This document shows positions 51,766 through 59,683 of a stretch of 64,000 bases of DNA, one piece after another. Both the position numbers and the translations under genes were made by a program. Origin of the DNA: an uncultured Paracoccaceae bacterium (lineage in GTDB: Bacteria; Pseudomonadota; Alphaproteobacteria; Rhodobacterales; Rhodobacteraceae); NCBI GenBank assembly GCA_947492475.1, contig CANLNM010000001.1, positions 620,001 through 684,000 on the forward strand, in the 5' to 3' direction. Position 1 is the first letter of the stretch. Each line of letters opens with the position of its first letter. The notes under the pieces were generated by a model, which ran no database searches, was not told the origin of the DNA, and worked only from the letters and a program-made list of their open reading frames with translations.

Positions 51766-52462
51766 GCCCGTCTCTTTCTGATGTGGCGATATCGGACATG
51801 TGAATGACCCGATCAAACTGATCCGCCAGCCGCGCATCATGGCTGACCATCAATAACGCAGTGTCATGGGCAGAACTTTGGGCAAACAGCAATTGCAGAA
51901 ACGTGGCCTGCGTTGCGGCATCCAAGGACGACGTGGGCTCATCCGCGATAATCAACGGCGGCGTGCCAATCAGGGCGCGCGCGGCGGCCACCCGTTGCTG
52001 CTGACCGACGCTGATCGAACCGGCTTTGGCGTGGATCACGTCCTGCGGCAATCCCAATGCCTGACATAGTTGTTTTGCTTTTTCTTGGGGCGGCGAAACC
52101 CGTTTGCGGCGCAGCGGCGCAAATTGAAGCGGCAACAGAATATTATCCAGAACACTGGCGAAAGGCAGCAGGTTAAACTGCTGAAAAATCAGCCCGATAT
52201 GTTCGGCGCGAAATTGATCCCGCTTGCCAGAAGACAAGGATGCAATGTCAGTGCCCGCGACAACAACTTGGCCGGACTGGGCCAAAATGGTCCCACAAAT
52301 CAGGGATAACAAAGTCGACTTTCCCGACCCACTTTCGCCCAGTAGCAAAACGGTTTCGGCCGGTGCCAATGTCAATTCCGGGACATGTAGCCCAAAGGAA
52401 CGCTGCCCCGGCCATCGATAGCGCAGATCGGTGAGCTGAAGGATCGGGGCAGAGAATATCAT
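51755..52462 (-). CDS. LolD/MacB-type ABC ATPase (zinc-linked operon)
   Basis: ATPase partner of the FtsX-like permease. The 235 residues have Walker A GESGSGKST (about 43-51), Q-loop LIFQQFNLLPFASVLDNI, and Walker B LIIADEPTSSLD. The signature SISVGQQQR replaces LSGGQ. It starts 14 bases after the ZrgA-like gene. The gene order ZrgA-like, ATPase, permease, DUF3299 recalls the Vibrio zrg zinc locus. Confidence 0.87.
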   Translation of the reverse strand: MIFSAPILQLTDLRYRWPGQRSFGLHVPELTLAPAETVLLLGESGSGKSTLLSLICGTILAQSGQVVVAGTDIASLSSGKRDQFRAEHIGLIFQQFNLLPFASVLDNILLPLQFAPLRRKRVSPPQEKAKQLCQALGLPQDVIHAKAGSISVGQQQRVAAARALIGTPPLIIADEPTSSLDAATQATFLQLLFAQSSAHDTALLMVSHDARLADQFDRVIHMSDIATSERDGHDT

Positions 52463-52476
52463 ATGTGTTTCGCCAC

Positions 52477-53148
52477 TTAAAACAGAGAGCTTACATCCAG
52501 AGATGGCGCGTCTCGCATCACCTCAAAAGATGTGGCACCTTTATCCGAAAGGATCTGAATTTCCAGCTCTTTTGAGTTTGGAAAGGCTTCGAAGTAAGGG
52601 AAAGTGAGCTCAGAAATCTGAGCAACATCCGCACATTCCAGCACATAATCTGCGTGGAACTCTGTATGACCGGTTTCTTCGCTGTGGTCTTCGTGGTCGT
52701 CATGATCATCGTGGTCATCATGTTCGCCATGGTCGTCGTGATCGTCATGTTCATCGTGATCGTCGTGTTCATCGTGATCGTCATGGTCATCGTGATCATC
52801 ATGTTCGTCATGACCATCGTGGTCGTCGTGACCATCGCCAACCAGCCCCGCATCGATATGATCAGCGGCGCAACCAGCGGCGTCGGGCAATCCAATCAAA
52901 GCCAGTGGGTCAGACAAGGCCGAAATAGCGGTCTCAATCTTATGGTGATCTTCGTCACTTTGCGCGGCATATTCAAAGCCAACAATGTCTGCCCCGGGCG
53001 CGTGCAATTCCATCGCAATTTGCGTGCCTTCGACCGCGATCAACAGTTGGCCCACGCCATGCTCATGCGCATCCAGCTGGCGGGTTTCTTCGGCCCAGAT
53101 CGGTGTGGCACAAGAGACAGATAACGCAAGAAAAGAAAGTCGTTTCAC
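52477..53148 (-). CDS. ZrgA-like (DUF2796) periplasmic zinc-binding protein
   Basis: Probable zinc-capturing protein of the periplasm. The GTG at 53148 has AGGA eight bases upstream. The 223 residues comprise a signal peptide (VKRLSFLALSVSCATPIWA), an N-terminal DUF2796 half with DAHEHGVGQLLIAVEG (about 26-41), a 55-residue His/Asp/Glu tract of HDDHDDHDEH type (about 105-158), and a C-terminal half with TEFHADYVLECADVAQI and PNSKELEIQILSDKG. The tract offers many metal ligands. It is 26 bases downstream of zur, under its control by position. Confidence 0.88.
   Translation of the reverse strand: MKRLSFLALSVSCATPIWAEETRQLDAHEHGVGQLLIAVEGTQIAMELHAPGADIVGFEYAAQSDEDHHKIETAISALSDPLALIGLPDAAGCAADHIDAGLVGDGHDDHDGHDEHDDHDDHDDHDEHDDHDEHDDHDDHGEHDDHDDHDDHEDHSEETGHTEFHADYVLECADVAQISELTFPYFEAFPNSKELEIQILSDKGATSFEVMRDAPSLDVSSLF
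52684..52837 (-). repeat. Low-complexity His/Asp-coding repeat in the ZrgA-like gene
   Basis: Short units of GATCAT/GACCAC type with GAT/GAA spacers run for about 150 bases with small variation (9-base and 3-base periods), coding HDDHDEH-type sequence. It is prone to slippage and length change. Confidence 0.85.
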
Positions 53149-53174
53149 AATAATGTCCTATAGATCAGAGGGGG

Positions 53175-53564
53175 TTATGAGTGAGAACAGCCATGGCAAA
53201 ACCCGTGAATTTCCACGATATGCCGTGTGGTCTGAAAATTGGATTTTGCGGATATCGCCGTAAGTTCGGGCAGCAAGCTGGTGCCGTCATGTTCTTGGGC
53301 AGTGCCGCATTTGCTGCAAATTTCGAGAACGGGAACCGATTTATGATGCTGGCAGCGACACGCCACAAATGCACTGATCGATTCAAGTTTATGCGCGCGG
53401 CCCTGTTCGGTCAGGGCGCTAAGGGCGCGGTAAATGGTCGGAGCGGCCAAATCAGGTTCACCGGATTTCAACTCTGACAAAATGGCATAAGCCGTCATGG
53501 GCTTTTCTTGCCCTTTGAGGACGTTCAAAACATCCGATTGTCGTGTTGCAGCTTGTTTTCGCAT
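53175..53564 (-). CDS. zur: Fur-family regulator, Zur type
   Basis: Zinc-responsive repressor. The ATG at 53564 gives 129 residues: winged helix (about 8-70, with LSELKSGEPDLAAPTIYRALSALTEQGRAHKLES) and a metal domain containing CRCQHHKSVPVLEICSKCG (about 78-96) and a final HGFCHGCSHS. The two Cys pairs form the structural zinc site of Zur/Fur proteins. The frame continues upstream, but the ribosome context favours this ATG. It is first in a run with the ZrgA-like, ABC and DUF3299 genes and sits behind a strong dyad. Confidence 0.88.
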   Translation of the reverse strand: MRKQAATRQSDVLNVLKGQEKPMTAYAILSELKSGEPDLAAPTIYRALSALTEQGRAHKLESISAFVACRCQHHKSVPVLEICSKCGTAQEHDGTSLLPELTAISAKSNFQTTRHIVEIHGFCHGCSHS

Positions 53565-53597
53565 GTCACCTCTGGATCGGCTGATGCCCGGTTTTCT

Positions 53598-53623
53598 ATT
53601 TGTTATTTTATAAAGTAACAAAT
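53598..53623 (-). promoter_or_regulatory. Zur box upstream of zur
   Basis: ATTTGTTA and TAACAAAT (eight bases each) flank an inner TTTATAAA palindrome; only one base pair of the 26-base dyad is mismatched. It ends 34 bases upstream of the zur ATG. Alphaproteobacterial Zur sites are AT-rich TGTTA-type dyads, so autorepression of the operon by zinc-loaded Zur is likely. Confidence 0.75.
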
Positions 53624-53738
53624 GACCATGCAATAATTCCCCTGCCCGACAAAGCACGCAAAACATCGCCGATCACCAGCGACACCACGCCAAACCTGTG
53701 GGACGGGTTCAATTTTGGGGATGTCGTTTTGAGAGCTG

Positions 53739-53828
53739 TGGCGGAGAGACAGGGATTCGAACCCTGGGACCGCTCTCACGGTCAACGGTTTTCAAGACCG
53801 CCGCATTCGACCACTCTGCCACCTCTCC
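53739..53828 (-). tRNA. tRNA-Ser (anticodon TGA)
   Basis: A 90-base gene on the minus strand. Acceptor arms GGAGAGG and TCTCTCC pair over seven bases; the anticodon loop CTTGAAAA contains TGA; a long variable arm (class II) and the T-loop GGTTCGAATCCC are present. The 3' CCA is encoded. Reads UCA codons, with UCN wobble. A short perfect hairpin CGCGAT-CCA-ATCGCG lies 57 bases upstream (53885-53899). Confidence 0.95.
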
Positions 53829-54091
53829 GTCCGGGGTTATTTAGGGCCGTCTGCGACCGACGTAAAGCAGAAATCGGCGCAAAACGCGATCCAATCGCGA
53901 CAAAGTGGCGTGGAAATCCGCCGATCCGGGCAAGGCCAGACTTTCCTTAACGGATTTGCACGTCTATTGTCCCACCTAAGCAGAAGGATTTTCGCGCTCA
54001 GGGCTCTGGTTTCAGGGCCATATGATTGAAAAGGCCAGATAAAGGGCCAATCATATTCGGTGAGCGCCAGCAGACAGGACAGGTCGCGATC

Positions 54092-55033
54092 ATGACGGGC
54101 AGAATTAATTCCGCGAATATGCATTCAGGCGCATCAGGGATTTCCACCCCTAAGCCACGCAAACAGACCCCCATCACTATTGCTTTATTGACGGGCGCCG
54201 TTTTGGCCCTCAGCGCATGTGACGAAAACGGTGAATTCAACTTTGGGGCCTTGGCACCCAATGGTGACGCGGCCACAACCGGCCCCGCCAACAGCACATC
54301 AGTGCAATTGGTCGAGCGGGATGTTGAAGCACCAGAGGTGTTTCAGGTAACCGAAAACGGTCTGTGGGACGGGCGTCCTTCCTTGGGCGGCGTCTGGGTC
54401 GCACATCCTGATGTGGGCGATCCCGAACGTGTGATCATCCGCAACCGCGCCAATGGCAACTTTGTGATTGGGGCTTTGTTCCGCCGCGAACGCGACAATC
54501 CCGGTCCACGGCTTCAGGTGTCGTCTGACGCCGCCGAAGCGTTGGGCATGTTGGCCGGCGCACCCGTCGAATTGAACGTCACAGCATTGCGCCGCGAAGA
54601 AGTGGCCGATACCCCGCCTGTTGTGGATTTGGACACCGCGGCGACGTCCGATCTGGCCGCCCCCGCCGAAATCGAAGCCACATCGCTGGATCCGATTGCC
54701 GGGGCCGCCGCAGCGATTGACGCCGCCGAAGCCACCACGGCCTCTGTCACACCTGCACCAGTTCCGACGCCCTCAGTTGCGCCGACACCGACATCCAGCC
54801 TGACCAAACCGTTCATTCAGATCGGGATTTTCAGCGTCGAAGACAATGCCAACCGCACGTCTGACCGACTGCGATCCATTGGAATCGTGCCAACCGTCCT
54901 GCGCCAAGAAAGCCAGGGCCGTGTGTTCTGGCGTGTCATTGTCGGCCCTGCGTCCAGTTCAACTGAACGCGCGGACCTGCTGGAAAAGGTCAAAGGTCTC
55001 GGCTTTGAAGACGCGTATTTTGTTACCAACTGA
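54092..55033 (+). CDS. RlpA-like/SPOR-domain lipoprotein
   Basis: Envelope protein that probably binds denuded septal peptidoglycan. The ATG at 54092 is preferred over an upstream TTG. The 313 residues contain a long basic N-terminus, a lipobox (LALSAC, cysteine at about 43), an RlpA-like double-psi barrel segment (about 85-180: GGVWVAHPDVGDPERVIIRN), an Ala/Pro-rich linker (about 185-235) and a C-terminal SPOR domain (about 236-313: KPFIQIGIFSVEDNANRTSDRLRSIGI). It precedes the carboxypeptidase, a common neighbour in this order, with two hairpins between. Confidence 0.85.
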   Translation: MTGRINSANMHSGASGISTPKPRKQTPITIALLTGAVLALSACDENGEFNFGALAPNGDAATTGPANSTSVQLVERDVEAPEVFQVTENGLWDGRPSLGGVWVAHPDVGDPERVIIRNRANGNFVIGALFRRERDNPGPRLQVSSDAAEALGMLAGAPVELNVTALRREEVADTPPVVDLDTAATSDLAAPAEIEATSLDPIAGAAAAIDAAEATTASVTPAPVPTPSVAPTPTSSLTKPFIQIGIFSVEDNANRTSDRLRSIGIVPTVLRQESQGRVFWRVIVGPASSSTERADLLEKVKGLGFEDAYFVTN

Positions 55034-55076
55034 CGGGGTTCCCGTCTGAAATACCCCATCTGACGGGTCCCCCGTC
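55032..55076 (+). repeat. Two tandem perfect hairpins between SPOR lipoprotein and dacA-type genes
   Basis: GACGGG-GTT-CCCGTC (55032-55046) and GACGGG-TCC-CCCGTC (55062-55076) are identical-arm six-pair stems exactly 30 bases apart, within a degenerate 30-base direct repeat. The first overlaps the stop codon. No T-run. They may tune expression of the downstream gene. Confidence 0.6.
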
Positions 55077-55097
55077 CCAATCGGAGAAGTGTCCGTA

Positions 55098-56273
55098 ATG
55101 CTGCGTCACGTATACATGATGCTGACACTTGCCTTGGCGCTGACCTGCGCCAGCGCTGTCGCATTCGCCCAAACCTTTGATACCCGTGCCACGGCGGCCT
55201 ATGTCTATGATCAGACAACGGGCATCGTGTTGTTGGAAAAAAACGCGGATGATCCGCTGCCACCGGCATCGATGTCCAAATTGATGACGCTTTATATGGC
55301 TTTCGAAGCCATCGCTGATGGCCGTTTGCGCATCGATGAACGTCTGCCTGTGTCGCAACATGCGATGTCCTATACCGGGTCGACCATGTTTCTGGACACC
55401 ACCGACCGCGTCGTCGTCGAAGATTTGCTGCGCGGCATTATCGTTCTGTCCGGCAATGATGCCTGTGCGGTGATCGCCGAAGCGCTGTCATTAAACGGAA
55501 CCGAGGCCGGATTTGCCCGCATGATGACCGAACGGGCGCGCGAATTGGGTATGACCCATTCGTCATTCGCCAATTCCAACGGCTGGCCTGCCGCGGGTCA
55601 ACGCATGTCCATGCGTGATCTGGGCATTCTGGCGAACCGGATCATTCTGGATTTCCCCACCTATTACCCGCTGTTTTCCGAAACCGAATTTGCCTTTGAT
55701 GGCCGCGCGCCGGGCAATGTGCGCAACCGCAACCCGTTGTTAAACCTTGGAATTGGGGCGGATGGATTAAAAACCGGCCACACAAGCGAAGCCGGATATG
55801 GCTTGGTTGGGTCCGCCAAACAGGGTGACCGGCGCATCGTGTTTGTCATCACTGGCCTGCAATCCGAAGCGGCCCGCGCTGAAGAGGCAGAGCGTATCGT
55901 GAACTGGGCGTTCCGCCAATTTGCCGAACGTGACATTCACCCTGCCGGCACCCAAATCGCCATGGCGGATGTCTGGGGCGGAGAAGTGCCCAGCGTTGGC
56001 ATGGTTCTAGCCGACGATCTGTCCATGCTTGTCCCGACCATTCGTCAAAACGACCTGACCGGCGAAGTTGTTTATACTGGCCCAATTGAGGCACCTATTG
56101 CAGCGGGCGATCAACTGGGGGAACTGGTCATTACGCTGGATGGTCTGCCGGAAACACGTGTGCCGCTGCTGGCCGAAAATGACGTGGCTGCAGGCGGGTT
56201 TAGCCAACGATTGCGCATGGCCGCGATGGTTTTGTTGGAAAAGATTCGACCCGCCGAGGCAGAAGAGGCATAA
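55098..56273 (+). CDS. D-alanyl-D-alanine carboxypeptidase (PBP5/6 type)
   Basis: Trims pentapeptide side chains of peptidoglycan. From the ATG at 55098 (GGAG upstream) there are 391 residues with a signal peptide ending about AVAFAQ. Penicillin-binding motifs are complete: S58-M-S-K61, S116-G-N118 and K223-T-G225. The C-terminal domain (about 275-375) and an amphipathic end RLRMAAMVLLEKIRPAEAEEA for membrane attachment follow. tmk starts seven bases downstream. Confidence 0.93.
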   Translation: MLRHVYMMLTLALALTCASAVAFAQTFDTRATAAYVYDQTTGIVLLEKNADDPLPPASMSKLMTLYMAFEAIADGRLRIDERLPVSQHAMSYTGSTMFLDTTDRVVVEDLLRGIIVLSGNDACAVIAEALSLNGTEAGFARMMTERARELGMTHSSFANSNGWPAAGQRMSMRDLGILANRIILDFPTYYPLFSETEFAFDGRAPGNVRNRNPLLNLGIGADGLKTGHTSEAGYGLVGSAKQGDRRIVFVITGLQSEAARAEEAERIVNWAFRQFAERDIHPAGTQIAMADVWGGEVPSVGMVLADDLSMLVPTIRQNDLTGEVVYTGPIEAPIAAGDQLGELVITLDGLPETRVPLLAENDVAAGGFSQRLRMAAMVLLEKIRPAEAEEA

Positions 56274-56280
56274 GCCCGCC

Positions 56281-56922
56281 ATGGCGAGCTTATTTATCAC
56301 ATTTGAAGGCATTGACGGGTCCGGGAAATCCACGCAAGCGCGGATGTTGGCGGACCGTCTAAAGGCCGACGGGCAAGACACCCTTTTGACCCGCGAACCC
56401 GGCGGATCCCCCGGCGCAGAAGAAATCCGTCAGCTGGTTTTAACCGGTGAACCGGATCGCTGGAGCGTGGAAACCGAAATGTTGCTGTTCAACGCAGCCC
56501 GGCGCGATCACATCGAAAAAACCGTTGATCCGGCATTGGCCGACGGCAAAGTGGTGATCTGTGACCGTTTTGTGGACAGTTCCCGCATCTATCAAGGCAC
56601 AACGCGGGGCGATTTGCGCGCCAAAGTGGACGCGCTGCATGATCTGATGATTGGGCGTGAACCGGACGTGACCTTTATCATCGATATGGACCCGGAACTG
56701 GGCCTGAAACGGGGCTTGGCCCGTGTGGGCGCCGAACAACGGTTCGAAGATTTTGGCGTCGATCTACAGGAAACCGCCCGACACGGGTTCCTAAACATCG
56801 CGCATCAATTCCCCGAACGCTGCATCGTCATCGAAGGCAACCGCACCCCTGACGAAGTCGCCGCAGAAATCTATGTTCAATACACAACCCGCATCGCAGA
56901 ATTGTCGTCGAGGCATGAATGA
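56281..56922 (+). CDS. tmk: Thymidylate kinase
   Basis: dTMP to dTDP. The 213 residues begin with FITFEGIDGSGKSTQARML (P-loop about 11-18), have the DR-motif VVICDRFVDSSRIYQGTTRG (about 93-112), REPGGSPGAEEIR (about 38-50) and the FIIDMDPELGLKRGLAR strand-helix. The ATG at 56281 matches the family start. Its stop overlaps the holB start (ATGA). Confidence 0.95.
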   Translation: MASLFITFEGIDGSGKSTQARMLADRLKADGQDTLLTREPGGSPGAEEIRQLVLTGEPDRWSVETEMLLFNAARRDHIEKTVDPALADGKVVICDRFVDSSRIYQGTTRGDLRAKVDALHDLMIGREPDVTFIIDMDPELGLKRGLARVGAEQRFEDFGVDLQETARHGFLNIAHQFPERCIVIEGNRTPDEVAAEIYVQYTTRIAELSSRHE

Positions 56923-58049
56923 GCATCGCGCCTGAGGATCGCCCAGAACCAGATCGCATTGCCGGCGCCCCCCATCCACGCGAAACCCAAACACTGATTG
57001 GGCAGGATGCGGCGCAGGCCGAATTCCTTGAGGCGTATAATTCCGGGCGTTTGCATTCTGGCTGGCTGATCACCGGGCCGCGCGGCGTGGGCAAGGCCAC
57101 ATTGGCGTGGAAAATCGCCACTTTTTTATTGGCAGAGCCCCCGCAGGATGGTGGGCTATTTGGCGCCCCGCCCCCGCCAACATCACTGAATGTCGATCCC
57201 GATCATCCCGACGCGCATCTTGTGCAATCGGGCGCACATCCCCGTCTTTATGTGGTGCGCCGCCCGTTTGACGAAAAATCCGGCAAGCTAAAAACCGAAA
57301 TCACCGCTGATCCCGTGCGCGCCCTGAAAGGGTTCTTTCACCTCTCTGCCACCGATGGCGGCCGCCGGGTTGTGATCGTCGATTGCGCCGATGAAATGAA
57401 CGTCACCGCCGCCAATTCCCTGCTCAAAGAATTGGAAGAGCCCCCCGCCAACACCACCATCCTGCTGATTTCGCACCAGCCCGCTGGGTTGTTGGCGACG
57501 ATCAAATCGCGGTGCCGTGAATTGCGGTTGGGGATGCTAACACCGGACGACATGCAACAGGCCATGCACTCCGCCGGGATTGTTGATGCCGAAGCGCCCG
57601 CGCTGGCGGCCCTATCGGGTGGGTCCGTGGGCGAAGCAATCCTGCTGCACAATATGGATGGGCTGGCGCTTTATTCTGATCTGATCAAACTGTTTTCCGG
57701 CATGCCGCGCATGGATCGCACCATAGCGTTGGCGCTGGCGGAATCCTGCGTTGGGGTGAAAAACGCCGCGCGATTTGGGCTGATGCTGGATCTGATCGAT
57801 CTGTTTTTGTCGCGCACGGCCCGCGCTGGCATCATGGGCGAACCCCATCAACAGGCCGCCCCCCATGAAGCATTGCTGCTGGTGCGGTTATCGCCTCATG
57901 ACGTGGCCGCGCGGGCTTGGGCGGCATTGGCACAGGAATTGACCGACAGAAGCCGCCATGGCCGTGCTGTCAACCTTGACCCTGCCAGCCTGATCCTTGA
58001 TATGTTCTTTAAGATAGAAGAGACGGCGCAGAAATTCGCCGCATCCTGA
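56919..58049 (+). CDS. holB: DNA polymerase III subunit delta-prime
   Basis: Clamp-loader subunit. The 376 residues carry the P-loop-like GPRGVGKATLAWKIA (about 49-63), a segment DPVRALKGFFHLSATDGGRRVVIVDCADEMNVTAANSLLKELEEPP (cited about 131-176) with the LLKxLEEPP motif, the SRCRE motif-like IKSRCRELRL, and a C-terminal collar. The tmk-holB-tatD-MBL order is a widespread bacterial gene block. Confidence 0.93.
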   Translation: MSIAPEDRPEPDRIAGAPHPRETQTLIGQDAAQAEFLEAYNSGRLHSGWLITGPRGVGKATLAWKIATFLLAEPPQDGGLFGAPPPPTSLNVDPDHPDAHLVQSGAHPRLYVVRRPFDEKSGKLKTEITADPVRALKGFFHLSATDGGRRVVIVDCADEMNVTAANSLLKELEEPPANTTILLISHQPAGLLATIKSRCRELRLGMLTPDDMQQAMHSAGIVDAEAPALAALSGGSVGEAILLHNMDGLALYSDLIKLFSGMPRMDRTIALALAESCVGVKNAARFGLMLDLIDLFLSRTARAGIMGEPHQQAAPHEALLLVRLSPHDVAARAWAALAQELTDRSRHGRAVNLDPASLILDMFFKIEETAQKFAAS

Positions 58050-58058
58050 GGCGGCGCA

Positions 58059-58883
58059 ATGACGAATACCCAGATTTCCCCAAACAGCCAATTTCCGATT
58101 GTCGACAGTCATTGCCATCTGGATTTCCCAGATTTTGACGGGCAGTTGGACGATGTGATCGCGCGCGCGGCTGAGGCCGGTGTGACACGTATGGTGTCGA
58201 TCTGCACACGTCTGCGCAACCTGCCGCAGGTTCAGGCCATTGCTGAAACGCATGATCCGGTTTTCTTTGCCGCTGGCACCCATCCCATGTCCGTCGCAGA
58301 AGAACCCATGACATCGGTTGATGAATTGGTCAGCCTGTCCAAACATCCTAAATTTGTGGGGATCGGCGAAACCGGGCTGGATTATCACTATACCGCCGAA
58401 AGCGCCGAGGCACAGAAAGAAAGCCTGCGTATTCATATAGATGCCGCCCGTGAGGCCAAGCTGCCCTTGATCATTCACGCCCGCGCGGCAGATGACGACA
58501 TGGCGCAAATCCTACGCGAAGGCTATGCCAACGGCGCCTATGATTGTGTGATGCATTGTTTTTCCAGCTCGGCTGAACTGGGCCGGGCGGCGCTGGATTT
58601 AGGGTTCTATTTGTCGATGTCTGGCATCGCTACATTCCCAAAATCACAGGAATTGCGCGACATTTTTGCGACCGCCCCTGTGGATCGGATTTTGGTTGAA
58701 ACCGACAGTCCCTATCTGGCGCCCAAACCCCATCGCGGCAAACGCAACGAACCGGCCTATTCGGCGCACACTGCACAGGTTGGTGCGGATATATTCAAAC
58801 TCAGCTACGCGGATTTTGCCGCGCAAACCACCGCCAATTTTGATCGTCTGTTTGCCAAAGCAGCGCAATGGGTGCCGACCTGA
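58059..58883 (+). CDS. TatD-family metal-dependent hydrolase
   Basis: TIM-barrel metallo-hydrolase with proposed DNase activity. The 274 residues contain the metal motif VDSHCHLDFPDF (about 13-24), GTHPMSVAEE (about 72-81), GETGLDYHYT (about 102-111), HARAADDDMAQIL, the MHCFSSS segment (about 163-169) and ETDSPYLAPKPHRGKRNEP (about 211-229). Overlaps the next start (TGATG). Confidence 0.94.
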   Translation: MTNTQISPNSQFPIVDSHCHLDFPDFDGQLDDVIARAAEAGVTRMVSICTRLRNLPQVQAIAETHDPVFFAAGTHPMSVAEEPMTSVDELVSLSKHPKFVGIGETGLDYHYTAESAEAQKESLRIHIDAAREAKLPLIIHARAADDDMAQILREGYANGAYDCVMHCFSSSAELGRAALDLGFYLSMSGIATFPKSQELRDIFATAPVDRILVETDSPYLAPKPHRGKRNEPAYSAHTAQVGADIFKLSYADFAAQTTANFDRLFAKAAQWVPT

Positions 58884-59680
58884 TGGCACAGATCAGTTTT
58901 CGCATATTGGGCTGTGGCTCCTCTGGTGGGGTGCCACGGATTGGCGGTCATTGGGGGGATTGCGATCCCACAAATCCTAAAAACCGCCGCAGTCGCTGTT
59001 CGCTGTTGATCAGCCGCACGGATGACAATGGCACCACGCGCGTTTTGATCGATACCTCGCCTGATATGCGCAACCAGCTGCTGGATGCTGACATCGATCG
59101 GCTGGATGGCGTGGTTTACACCCATTCCCACGCAGACCATGTGCATGGGCTGGATGATATCCGGCAAATTGTTTTCAACATGCGCAACCGCATTCAGGTC
59201 TGGGCCGATGGCGATACATCTGAATCCCTGCTTGGGCGGTTTGGCTATGCGTTTTCGCAACCCAAAGGGTCAACCTACCCCCCGATTTGCGAATTGAACC
59301 TGATTGACGGCGATGTGACCATTGATGGCCCCGGTGGCCCGATTACCCTGACGCCGTTTCAGGTCAATCACGGTGCCATCGACGCGCTAGGATTTCGCAT
59401 CGGCGATGTGGCCTATCTGCCGGATGTGGCGGACATTGACGACGAAACCTGGCCCGTTCTGGAAAATCTGGACCTGTGGATTGTGGATGCTCTGCGGCGT
59501 GATCCGCACCCGACCCATGCCCATTTGGCGAAAACGCTGGGCTGGATCGAAAAAATGGCTCCCAAAACGGCAATCCTGACCAATATGCATATCGATCTGG
59601 ATTACGCCACGATTGAGGCCGAGACACCCGATCATATCAGCGCCGCCTATGATGGGTTAACCCGTAGTTTTGAGGTCTGA
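58883..59680 (+). CDS. MBL-fold metallo-hydrolase (PhnP/lactonase-like)
   Basis: Zinc-dependent phosphodiesterase-type hydrolase. The ATG at 58883 gives 265 residues. N-terminal ILGCGSSGGVPRIG (about 8-21), the metal motif THSHADHVHGLDD (about 79-91), the DALRRDPHPTHAH segment (about 205-217) and LTNMHIDLDY (about 236-245) are those of the PhnP branch. PhnP cleaves a cyclic ribosyl phosphate made by C-P lyase, but this conserved tatD-linked copy is usually a general family member. Confidence 0.88.
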   Translation: MAQISFRILGCGSSGGVPRIGGHWGDCDPTNPKNRRSRCSLLISRTDDNGTTRVLIDTSPDMRNQLLDADIDRLDGVVYTHSHADHVHGLDDIRQIVFNMRNRIQVWADGDTSESLLGRFGYAFSQPKGSTYPPICELNLIDGDVTIDGPGGPITLTPFQVNHGAIDALGFRIGDVAYLPDVADIDDETWPVLENLDLWIVDALRRDPHPTHAHLAKTLGWIEKMAPKTAILTNMHIDLDYATIEAETPDHISAAYDGLTRSFEV

Positions 59681-59683
59681 TTC

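Noticed and set aside
52684-52837. Regular short repeats that might be taken for a CRISPR array
   Set aside because: The periods are 3 and 9 bases with no spacers; the stretch is an in-frame His/Asp tract of the ZrgA-like protein.
53885-53899. Perfect small hairpin CGCGAT-CCA-ATCGCG upstream of tRNA-Ser
   Set aside because: Six-pair stem alone with no linked signal; could arise by chance, so it is only mentioned with the tRNA.
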